Assembly: GCA_017163975.1 (NCBI GenBank) | Contig: JAFFSR010000035.1 | Span: forward strand, 1,275,001 to 1,339,000 | DNA from: Anastatus disparis | Lineage: Eukaryota; Arthropoda; Insecta; Hymenoptera; Eupelmidae | Direction of reading: 5' to 3' | DNA: 64,000 bases | Shown: one piece after another, positions 24,493 through 34,666 of the stretch | Layout: each line of letters opens with the position of its first letter | How positions within the stretch are numbered: position 1 is the stretch's first letter | Notes under the pieces: generated by a model | Database searches by the model: none | The model's input: only the letters and a program-made list of their open reading frames with translations | What the model was told of the DNA's origin: nothing | Program-made: the position numbers and the translations under genes

Positions 24493-25785
24493 TTAAAGTG
24501 TTTTACGCTTGCGCACACGTTTCTCGTCAAATGACTGGCGTAAAGGATTTCTCACACGCTTTTTACCTCTTTTTGAAGATGTTTCTCTCTTCATCATCCA
24601 GCAGTAATCTGCCAACATATTTATACCCCATCATCCTTAAAATCTGCGTTCAAATTCCTTCAAGTCTTGGTGAAACCTTTCTCCTTGCTCTTTACTAAAG
24701 TCCCCGTTGTTCTCAGGAAACTGATCAATATGTGAATCAAGGAAATGAAGCTTTAAGTTCATTAGGCAGCCCAGTTTTTCAAAGTTACGTACCTTTTTTT
24801 TTTACAATAGTTTTGTAATTTACGTCCTTAGTGCTACCCAAAAATTTTGTTGATACATCTTTAAAACTAGACCATGCTGCTTTCTCATCATCTTTCATAG
24901 TTCTTTCAAAGTTTTCATCTCTAAATAGAGTATGAATTTCAGGTCCATCAAAAATACCTGCGCTTAGTTTACCATCTGTTTTGTGGTGAAATACTTGGCT
25001 CAAATATTCGTAGCATTCCCGATTTCGGTCTAATGCCTTGACAAATTGTTTCATTAAACCAAGCTTTATGCGAAGAAATGACAAAATTTTGGACAAATCC
25101 TCAAGTGGCTCTTTTACAATATTTTGTTTTCCAGGTTTAAATGACTCTCTAAGTGGCCAAATTTTCTTTTTGTAGTGGTTTTCCCTATCTCTACTATCAA
25201 ACATACACAAATAACAAGGATATTTTGTAAATCCAGATTGTTGTCCTAGTATCATAGATAAAATTTGTATGTCTCCACATATTAGCCATTTATGTTCCTC
25301 GTATTTTATTTTTGACAAAACCAATTCAATGTTTGAATACTCTTCTTTGAGCACAGTTAAATGCGCTAATGGTATATGAGCGTACTTATTTGTGTCATGA
25401 AGAAGGACTGCTTCAAGGCTCCGCTTAGACGAATCAATGAACAGGCGCCAATCCTCAGGTTTGTATATACCTGGTTTTAATTCGTTAATAAGTCCTTTTA
25501 CGTCAATGCAGTAAACTTGCCCTGAATCTTCTTTAAAATATTTTCGAAAGGTTTTCTTTCGGTCACGATATTCACTTATTTTAGTTCCCTTTGTCAGCAT
25601 ATTTCGCTTTTTAAAGTCTGAAGCCATCAATTCAAATTGCTCTTTAGATAGACCAGCCTTTCTAAATAAATCATTCAGACTCTTTTGATCATATTTTTCC
25701 ACAGATTTCTCCACACCTTCAGGTACATATTCTTCATCATCATCTGAAGAGAGATTTTCTATTTTTTCCCGTAGAGTTCGATTCT
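24493..25785 (-). pseudogene. Transposase-like gene of the TIR element, frameshifted
   Basis: The main frame (25714-24785, 309 codons, open upstream to about 25785) reads DLFRKAGLSKEQFELM, CIDVKGLINELKPG, LICGDIQILSMI, YPCYLCMFDSRDRENHY, IKLGLMKQFVKALD and FLGSTKDVNY. At an A-run (about 24790-24800) the frame shifts; the next frame goes on with EKLGCLMNLKLHFLDSHIDQ, SKEQGERFHQDL and ADYCWMMKRE, with stops near 24640, ending at a TAA at 24493. Conserved Asp/Glu in IDVK, GDIQ and EQGERFHQD could be a DDE-like set, inferred only. The upstream limit is a good 3' splice site (TTTTTTTGACTTCAG) at about 25785, so this is an exon of a spliced gene. I have seen this protein type as uncharacterised arthropod transposon proteins; no formal family name. 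Confidence 0.7.
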
Positions 25786-25800
25786 GAAGTCAAAAAAATT
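25770..25800 (-). promoter_or_regulatory. 3' splice site (acceptor) before the transposase exon
   Basis: On the minus strand a T-rich tract ends in GACTTCAG followed by AATCGAACTC, where the transposase frame opens. The same acceptor and first exon bases are duplicated in the opposite inverted arm at about 23870-23912. Confidence 0.5.
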
Positions 25801-26219
25801 AAATTTTTCTTAATTTTTTTTTATTTAAAAAAAAGCATGAAAAAACCGTAAAAAATGAGGTTTTTCGAGCAAAACCGCATAAAAAAGTAGCTGGACCCTA
25901 CTTTTTTATTGCAAATTCGGATTCAGCGTCGAAAAATACATAAGAATATATAGGTCTGGTCAATTGCAAAGACACTTTTGTTTTTTTTGTGAGCCTGTGT
26001 TATTTTAATAACATATCTTTTTGCATTCCAGCTTGATCGAGTTGAATAACAAGGTTATTTTGCCTGGTATCTCTTTTTTATATTGAAGGCTAATATAAAT
26101 AAGAGACACCAGGAAAAAATTATTCTATAAAAGATAAGTATAGCATTAATAATTTTGAGATATAATAATTCAAAACTTTAAAGCTATTTTTCTCGAATAG
26201 TGAATTTAAAAAATTTTAG

Positions 26220-26660
26220 GTGCTGCCCCGTAAGATTTGAGCTGAACCACTGGATGGATCTGACTTTTCCAAATTGATTTAACTTCAGTATTAGCATCAT
26301 TCTTGCGTGAATGAAGGGTTTTGAAATTAAATGACTAGAAGTTGTAAAAAAATCCAAAAATAAGGCGAAAAAATTAAAATTTATTTAATAAATTAATATT
26401 TTTTGTTGAAAACTAAAAAATTTTTTGTTTTTCAGGAATTCCCTCATTCACGCGAGAATGATGCTAATACTGAAGTTAAATCAGTTTGGAAAAGTCAGAT
26501 CCATCCAGCGGTTCAGGTCAAATCTTGAAAACTAAAAAATTTTTTGTTTTTCAGGAATTCCCTCATTCACGCGAGAATGATGCTAATAATGAAGTTAAAT
26601 CAGTTTGGAAAAGTCAGATCCATCCAGCGGTTCAGGTCAAATCTTACGGTGGAGCCATTA
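26220..26660. mobile_element. Inverted-repeat unit with a 118-bp tandem duplication of one arm
   Basis: The left arm (about 26222-26316) pairs with right-hand copies at 26436-26526 and 26554-26650. The two right copies are a direct duplication of 118 bp (units starting 26408 and 26526). Shared words: CCGTAAGATTTGA, GGATCTGACTTTTCC, TAGCATCATTCT. A 70-codon frame at 26486-26698 runs across it and is not considered a gene. Confidence 0.7.
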
Positions 26661-26845
26661 TAAGGACAAGAGTTCATCGAATGATTATGGGACTATAGCT
26701 AAAGCAAAATGAGCTTATATAAGCTTAAAATAAAGGTATTTTAGTCTACTGTCGAATATTATTTTCATTTACAAAGAATTTGATTAAATCTAATTAATAC
26801 ATTTGTTTTTTACTAGCAGGGGGAAAAGGTGTTTTGTGCCCTTAA

Positions 26846-29800
26846 ATCTCTGTTATTTCTCATTTATTGTTGTAACCAATCTAAAATGGTCAATTATTAA
26901 TGTCAAATTCATAACAACAAAAATGTAAGATGCTCCATAGTTGTAACATTTTCTTTATATAAGAAAATTTAGGTCGAAATTTTATATATTATCAATTGTT
27001 TTAAAAAAAAAAGACAAAAATTTTTAAATCAAAGGCATCGTCTCGTGATTTCTTAAAAACAACAAATTTCGTAAATTATACGCTTTAAGTATACAAAACA
27101 AAAGAAGAAATAAGAAAGTCATTTAACCATCCAATTGTAAAACTTTCACAAGTTTTAATATATGATTTAATAAAGTCTGATTACCAAAAATTTAATTTAA
27201 AATTTTTAATATATAAATATTTAAAATATAAAATTTCATGGCATATTCCACAAAGCTCGCAGTTTTAAATTACCAACGGAAAATAAAACTTAAATACCAA
27301 GGCGTAAAATATTGTAACTTAATTCCTTTTTTTTTACTCGCAAAAATCTAAAATTGAAATTATAAACCTGGGAACGAATAAAACTTTCCTTTACACACGA
27401 GATATAAAATAAAAAGATTTTTTTATATAATTTAATTTTATTTATTAGCTTCAAAATCCAATAATAATCCTTATCATTAATAAATTTAAGAACAAGGCGT
27501 CAAGCACTTTACTACGTTAGTTAATCTGCAGCCACGCGACCTTGTCTTAGTTCATGATACTTGCAGCTGCAAGCAAGCAGTACACGTGTCGCGCTTATTT
27601 ATACATTTCTAAAGTGAAAACAACGCGTAGTATTTTTTCTTAATTCATAAAACAATTGATACAATAAAATTAACATCACCATAATAAATCTTTAAAACAA
27701 TATTTTTACAAAATAACAAATAAAAATAAATTCTCCTTACCTGGTAAAATAAAGTCTTTATTCGGAAGTAATATACAAAATTTTAGGATTAACTTGATAA
27801 AGTACTCACTTTTAATATTATAATGCATTTTCATAATTAAATTCGAGATTAAAACTAATAGACTTTTTGCTTGACCCAGCAATAAAGTATAACCTTTGAA
27901 AAATAAGATAATACATTAAAACCAATCCATTAAAGATTCAATTGTTTAGCTATTACAATAAAAGTTATTAAATTAGAGAAAGTTGTAAAGGCAATCACTA
28001 TAACTCAGGAAAAATAAAATTATAACTTACATTGATAGAAATATAATATAATACCTGCTCTGAGAATCAACAAATTGCAAGTATCTTTCAAATATTTATA
28101 AAAATTAATTATATCATTAGTAACAATTCTACTTAAACCAATTTCTTTTTCTTTTAAATTATTTCAATTAGTTGGATAATGAACCTAAAATCATTACAGA
28201 TGATTATTGTTATTTTACCTCCGGTACATTGAACTTTATTGCTTAATTCATGTCATGAAGTGTATAAGTATAGATTTCAGTTTTGCAATAAGTCCATGTA
28301 GTATATGCATATAGACATTTTCACCACAAAATTTCTGTAGACTTGCATTATTGAATGATAACTTCCATTTCTAATTATATTATGTTATTCAAGCCTTAAT
28401 AAAAAAACAATACAGAATAAATTAAAAAAATGTTTTGAACTTCTACTGAATATTCTTTTGAATCAGGAGAAAATATTAATATAAATTGAGTGAATATTTA
28501 CTTGCCCTTATTCAAGTTAGTGGTAAATTTTTTAAGAGTATCTACATAATTATTTCACTAGAAATCATTTCAATAAAAAACTATTCTAAATTATTTTTTT
28601 TTTTTATTTAATAAATAACATAATAAATCATTATACTTAATAACTTATACATTGTTTTTAATTCACCAGCTATTTTTCTTCTTTATAGTTTTTCTCATTA
28701 TATTGTTATTAATAAAATATTTTGCTATAAATCAAAAAGAAATTAAAAATAAACAAAAAACCGTAAAATAATTTCAAATCACGTAATTTTCTATTTATTA
28801 GCCATTCGTAACTAAATTTCTAAGAATTATTTTTAAAATTTTCAAATTATTTTTAACTATAACCAACGCAACAATAATATCTCTTTTTGCAATTGCATAT
28901 AATCCAGATAGTTACACGCTATTTTCTTTGTCGAGGACAACAAATTTCTAAGTAAGAGGGGGAAGCGGAATTTAATTTAGTAATGAGATTTTTCATTTTC
29001 ATTTCAATTGAATTATAATAATTTTAGGAATTTTGTGAAATTTCATTATTCATTATGATTCAGAAAATAATTTATCTAGTTTTGCAATATTATGTGATTT
29101 ATGATCAATAATCGATTGGCAGATTAATTTTATTTGACTCTTTTTGTGGATTAATATAAAAATATATGTGTACTACAATTTTTATTACGGAACAATAATT
29201 TGTGAAATTATAGTAAAGCAGGGAAATGTCTTAAAAGATAGGAGTGTGTGACTAAATGGTGATGTACGCATGTACATCTTAAGTTATGAACTCTGAAAGC
29301 TATTATTTTTATTAACGATAATGAAGCCATATTGAATTGGTTACATTTTCTTTAAATTTAAACGGTGAAAATAATTGATGGAACCCACAAACTTTTAAAT
29401 TTCTAATAATTTTAAAAACTAAGCAAGTTGTCAAAACTTTGTATGGTATAAGAAAATTAAAGAATTTAAATCAAACGTGAAATCAACAGCATTGTCATCA
29501 GGATTAGATTGAGTTGTACAACTGGTTGATGTCAGATTTTATAATATCAGTGATGTATGATAATAAGAAAAATAAAAAAAATAAAAAAAAGAAAATAAAG
29601 GGTATATAGCATATATCTGTAGTTTTAGATAAATAAAAAAATAAGGCTAAGTGGAACTGTAAGCAATCATCTTCTGGAGAAAAACAGTGGGGAGCAAAGG
29701 TATTGTGTAGCACAATATTACAAGTAAGATAAAATAAAAGCACGAAATTGTAAATTAATCAGTTAGTAAGAAAGGAAATAGTTATAAATATTAGTGAGCA

Positions 29801-29876
29801 ATCCCTAGGGAAGTTAATAAGGGAGTAGTTTTTGATATCAGCACAACTAGTAATAAGATTCAGTTGAAACATTAGG
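26846..29876. other. AT-rich DNA and leader of the LTR element
   Basis: No gene. Around 27510-27610 is a less AT-rich patch with TATAAATAAGCGCGACACGTG on the minus strand, possibly an old promoter. At 28935-28970 the words GAGGACAACAAATTTCTAAG and TAAGAGGGGGAAGC resemble the polypurine region at 43424-43463. The 5' LTR of the element starting with gag at 29877 should lie here, but I could not match it to a 3' LTR or find a primer-binding site. Confidence 0.4.
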
Positions 29877-31330
29877 ATGAACTCTCCGAAGGGTAATAAT
29901 ACCACTGCGGCTAACGAATCGTTGAGGATGTTGAGCGCTATTGCTAACAGGTTCGCTCTCAACAGCGCCTTGACAGGACTACTAAACTTCAATGGTAGTA
30001 ACATGCCTTTGAAAGACTTCATACAGGACGTGAGAAATGGGAAGGTGTATGTACCTGCGAACTGTGAGGGCCAGTATATACAAGCAGTACTAAGTACATT
30101 ACAAGGGAGTGCCCGTGATTGTACTTATGGGTACACTTTTGACACGGTGAATGAATTAATAACCCATCTGAAGACTCGTTTCGCTCCAGGAAAAAAACTA
30201 CACCTACTATACGATCAAAATAAATGATTTACGCATGAAACAAGGAGAAACGGTAGGAAGGTTCTACAACAACCTTACCATTCTGTTAAGTGGAGTGAAA
30301 ACAGCTCTCGCAGAGGAAACACCGGACTTGACCCTAGTGAATCTCATTAATATGATTGAACCTTTGGAAATGATGGCCAAAGATATTTTCGTTCGGGGCC
30401 TGCCTGCTGATATATCTGTTCAAGTGGACGGATGAAACCCCGCTACTTTACAAGGAGCTTACAAGGATGCAGTAAGAGCAGAAACTCGAATGGAAGCCCA
30501 AATTATTCCAGATACTAGGTATAAATTTCATGGAAAGTCTCAAGAACAGAACTGGGAGAAGACTGAGCTCTCAGCAGCAAATCCTTCGAATCAATGGTTT
30601 AATAATTAGCACCTAAGGCCCATAACACAATCATTTGACGTGGGCTATGTACAGCAATCTCCACCCAGAAGATTAGACAATCTGACTTAAATAAACCCAA
30701 ATAGTTCGAGAAGAACTAATTACAATGTTCAAACTAACGGATCATTTAGAAGCATGCAAGACAATAGGCCGCCTCCTCGTTTTAACCATGATTATGCTAG
30801 GAGAGATTACGCAAGACATAATGAACAATCGTTGGATTACCAAGTTAATCGACCTTACATGGCACAGCAGAATCGAACATTTGCACAGGACCCCAGATTA
30901 TTTAATCCATATAGTTAACCACAACAATATGAAACCGGATTTACTGACAACTAGTATCGTGAATATTGACAACCTTTCAATCAAGGCAATCGTAATACCA
31001 ATTTTCAACCAACAACAGCATCGGCCATTGAAAACCAAACACCTTTAAGCCAAGACTTTGCTGAACAGAATGCTCATAATAATCCATATAATCCTTTGAA
31101 CTCGCATGTGGCTCGTCGCAATTACGAGACGACGAGCCAAAACATATTCACTATTGCTTCATCAACGAGATAAGAAACGAAGAATCAGGAGAACCATTCA
31201 CGGATGGGGGCAATTCCCAAGACCCAAAATCCAATCATCATAATGAAAAATCCGCAGCAAGAATTGTTACGTATAAAGGAATTGTCAGCAGCAATGCCAA
31301 ACTTGATGAACCCACCACAAAAGACTGCAT
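29877..31330 (+). pseudogene. gag of the errantivirus-like element
   Basis: Begins at an ATG (29877) and stays open for 117 codons, with ALTGLLNFNGSNMPL and ITHLKTRFAPGKKL, then shifts frame at 30225-30235 and continues with GETVGRFYNNLTILL and DIFVRGLPADIS to a stop at 30435. Further downstream the same frame, read through more stops, is rich in Asn, Gln, Arg and Pro (PPPRFNHDYARRDYARHNEQ). The helical first part followed by a basic Asn/Gln-rich tail without a CCHC knuckle is usual for Gag of insect errantivirus-type elements. Gag forms the particle and packages RNA. It has at least one frameshift and about six stops. Confidence 0.72.
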
Positions 31331-31339
31331 GTTCCGTAA

Positions 31340-31850
31340 AGGAATAATCCTTGGCTGACCTTTATGATTGACAACGGTGCTGCTGTAAATTTAGTAAAAT
31401 ATAGTGCAGTAGATGGAGAGGTACTATATGACCCCAACGAGGCTACCGAACTCAGTAGTATGACAGACGAATGCATTAAGACTTATGGAACCACTTGGCT
31501 TACGGTAAGAGAACGACCCGTAAAATTTCACATCGTAAATTGTAATTTCCCAATAGAATAGGATGGACTAATAGCACAAAGATACCTGAAGCAAGAGGAA
31601 GCTGTGATATCTTATTATAACCATGCCCTTATGATTTCAGGAGATGTGATGCATCCCATACCTTTTATAGAAAAGGAATTGAGTGATCGAGCAGATACGG
31701 ATCAAGCGACACAAGGAAGCTCATGTATAGACTCTTTAATTACTACGAAGGAGACGAGTAGCATAGACGATGACTCTTATCCGATGAAGTTGGATAAAAA
31801 CAAGACAGGTCCACAAAAATATAATCTTAAAGGGAGAACTTAGAGACAGA
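31340..31850 (+). pseudogene. Protease region of pol (errantivirus-like)
   Basis: The frame from 31364 reads MIDNGAAVNLVKYS, where an aspartic protease should show D-[S/T]-G; the middle residue here is Asn (codon 31373-31375). After a stop at about 31559 the frame goes on with DGLIAQRYLKQEEA and VMHPIPFIEKEL, which matches the distal part of the protease fold. Stops and the altered triplet mean it is unlikely to be active. It would normally cleave the Gag-Pol polyprotein. Confidence 0.62.
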
Positions 31851-31865
31851 TTTTAGAGATAAGAC

Positions 31866-33100
31866 TTAATCACTTAAATTTAAAAAAAGGATATTTGCCA
31901 CGAATGAACATCGAATACCTACAACGGATGATATTCCCATAAATACCAAACAGTACAGACATCCGCCAATCCATGAACAAGTAATCAAGGATGAGGTAGA
32001 GAAGAAGCTTAAGGATAGAATCATTGAACCTTCCTTTTCACCAGCCAACAACCCTGTAATAATAGTACTAAAGAAACCAGATAAATATGGGAATCCTCGT
32101 TGGCGCATGGTTATTTCGTGTTTTTTTTCAGTGTTCAATCTCGTGCATGGGTATCAGCAGCTATCCTTACATGAGGCAGATCGATGGAAGAGTGCTTTCA
32201 CAACACCCAACGGACATTATCAGTACACCAGACTCCCAGAGAGCCTCAAGGGGACACCCTCTACGTTTCAGCGTTTAATCGACAAAATCTTGTTAGGACT
32301 ACAAAATATTGAAATGCTAGTATACTTAGATGACACCATAATTTATTCACGGAACCTACATGACCAGAAAGTTTTTCAATCGACTTCGAGAAGCGCATCT
32401 CGTATTGCAGCCCGAAAAGGTTGAATTCTTAAGAAAAAAAGTAACCTTTCTAAGACACATCATCAGCAAACGAGGTGTAGAACCAGACCCACTTCAGATA
32501 AAAGCAATGCAGAACTTTCCTACCCCTGAAACACCAAAGAATGTTCGACAGTTTTTAGGATTGGCTGGCTACTACAGACGTTTGATAAAAGATTTTTCAA
32601 AACTAGCTAGACCTTTGTCTAATCTATTAGAGAAGAAACAATCTTTTGAGTCGGGAGCAGACCAAGAGAATAGTTTCCAGACTTTAAAGGGTTGTCTGAT
32701 CCAATCACCAATACTGATTTTTCCCGATTTTGACAAGACCTTCACCCTAACTATCGATGCATCAGATTATGCAATAGGGGCGGTGCTTAGTCAAGAAAAA
32801 GAGGGATTTGACCACCCGGTAGTATATCTATCACGATAGCTTATTGCACCACTGATAAGGAGTCTTTAGCTGCTTTGTACGCTATGCATAGTTTCAAACC
32901 TTATTTATTAGGCAAGGAATTTATATTGCAAGCTGACCATGAACCACTGAACTAGATGCATAACCAAAAAGACTTTGGACAACGACTCTTGCGACGCATG
33001 TTGAAATTTACCGACTACACTTATAAGTTCTTTTATAAACCAGAGAAATTAAATGCTAACGCGGATGCATTGTCACGAAATCCTATTGATGCACTCACTG
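31866..33100 (+). pseudogene. Reverse transcriptase + RNase H (errantivirus-like)
   Basis: Readable parts: DEVEKKLKDRIIEPS, SPANNPVIIVLKKPDKYG, RWRMVIS, then directly SVFNLVHGYQQLSL. The usual stretch between these two last motifs is missing, so an internal deletion removed about 30 residues, and the motif A catalytic Asp reads Asn. The YLDD box (32323-32334) is intact. A frameshift lies at about 32345-32360, then VTFLRHIISKRGVEPDP, QFLGLAGYYRRLIKDFSK. RNase H follows: LTIDASDYAIGAVLSQ, a shift near 32838, LQADHEPLN, a stop at about 32954, and KLNANADALSRNP. Clear Ty3/gypsy RT-RH, not functional. Confidence 0.85.
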
Positions 33101-34666
33101 AAAAGGAAATAAATGACAACTTACCTAAATTACGAATCTTGATGATGAGTAGTAGAACGAAACCCACGTTAGAAGGACTAACCATAGACGAATTTCCAAA
33201 AGCAAATGACCCAGATGATGCTTCAAGAACTAGTGCAATTGCTTCTTCAAATCAACCACCTGTACCGCGTAAACAAAGAGGCAGGCCACCAGGACCGACT
33301 ACTAAGGAACCCTCACCTAAATTAGACCACAGTGTTGTTGCACAAAGGACACGGTCTAAGCAATCTGCAATTTCCCCTAGAGATAGTGATGGTATCCAGC
33401 AAGGGAGAGTAACTAAACCCAACACAGCGAAGCCAAAATTAGTACATAAAGATACTATAGAGAGTCAAGCTAGAAAAGCAGTCCTTACCAATAAAGAAAG
33501 ACGTTTAACGAGATCAGGTACACCCAGTGGTAATAGCAGTGATCAATCAAGTATGAGTGAGGTAAGCATCAGTCAACCAAAGAAGAAGATACTCACTAAA
33601 AGAGTGATTCCAACTACTAGCCTTGATTTTGATACTGAAAGTGACGTAAGAAATATCTAGCGGGACACACGCCCTTCGTTGATAGACCCTAGACGCAGCG
33701 GATTAAGAGGTAATTATATCACTGATCCTGAATCAGACACTGCTATCAACGCTAAAATACCAGCACCAGTTACGACTGAGCCAGAAGATACTCAAATAAT
33801 CCATTTGGATGCAGTGCCTCTTAGTGATACCGGAAAAGACACCGATGGTGAAGATTTCTCTATTGAACAAACTCCAACACAAGAAGGAAACCAACCGACT
33901 TTAGCGGCACCTACCTCATCTGCTACAAAAGATGAATCTGACATAATTACTTCTGAAAAAGTCTGAGAGAACATTGGTATAATACTGGTGACTGGGTATT
34001 CTTGGAAAAACTCGCTGATCCTCCAACCAAACCCATGCCGGAATATTTTTCAGACGGGGATGAACCCAAGCCTCCCCAAAGAGATAAGATAAAAGCAAAG
34101 GCGAAGAGACTAGAAATTCCTGAAATAACTAATACAATGCCTAATATACTACCTATACCAGAGAAGCCAATGGATGAGCAACTACTCGAAGGAACCAGTG
34201 ACTTAATAAATACAGTTCAATGCACTGTAAACAGAATCGTCACCGATAACGAACTAGATGATGTAGAAAACCGCAAAAACACTGATGTGGAAGCCAATGT
34301 GAGCAGTTCTTTTATACACCTACTGGTTAAAAGGGCTCTGTCACACCTACTATTGAGGTTAATGAACCACAGAAGAGCAGTACGCCGCGGGTTAGAAAAA
34401 GACAGGTTCAGTTTCCTAACTTTGATGTAATCCCGGAAACAAATCCTGTAGAAGAGACGGTAAACATAAACTACACTAAAGAGGCAAACGATACTTTTAC
34501 TATATTACCGCCAATACCCGCTTGTATATTAGCCGATAATGTCTTGACACCTGACATAAGCACAGGTAAGTCAACTAGCTCTACAAAAGAGCAAGAGAAA
34601 GGAATTAGTGATGTGGTTTAAACAAGGAATTGTTTAACATATAAAAGAGACCACTATTCATACTTT
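33101..34666 (+). pseudogene. Long hydrophilic linker between RNase H and integrase
   Basis: About 520 codons in pieces: 33060-33660 in one frame, then 33679-33966 in the same frame after one stop, then 34002-34430 in another frame. The composition is Ser/Thr/Pro/Lys/Asp/Glu-rich and looks disordered. One basic patch, RKQRGRPPGPTT, resembles an AT-hook (RGRP core). A later part contains HWRENI-like polar sequence near 33970 and GDEPKPPQRDKIKAKAKR. Typical gypsy-group pol proteins have a much shorter connection here. It could tether the integrase to chromatin, but that is speculation. Confidence 0.6.

Larger units (their letters stand above)
23670..25999. mobile_element. TIR DNA transposon with ~240-bp inverted arms
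   Basis: Arms 23670-23912 and about 25757-25999 are inverted copies with a few differences. Ends read CACAGGCYCAC and the flanks show TTA on both sides (23667-23669 and 26000-26002), a possible 3-bp target duplication. CACAG-type ends with a 3-bp duplication fit EnSpm/CACTA-like elements, but this is weak evidence. It carries a transposase-like gene on the minus strand and sits inside the TTAA element. Confidence 0.7.
21715..26841. mobile_element. TTAA-flanked DNA transposon (Kolobok- or piggyBac-like) with nested elements
   Basis: The termini are inverted: GGGCACAAAACACCTTTT at the left and its exact inverse at the right. TTAA lies outside both (21711-21714 and 26842-26845). TTAA duplications are made by the piggyBac and Kolobok superfamilies. 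Between the ends are a decayed transposase-like frame (22963-23482), a TTAA-flanked fold-back (22382-22762), a TIR element with its own transposase (23670-25999) and a further inverted-repeat unit (26220-26660). The decayed frame does not look like piggyBac, so Kolobok is preferred, as an inference. Confidence 0.75.

Noticed and set aside
31364..31561. Functional retroviral protease
   Set aside because: Active triplet reads D-N-G and the frame has stops on both sides.
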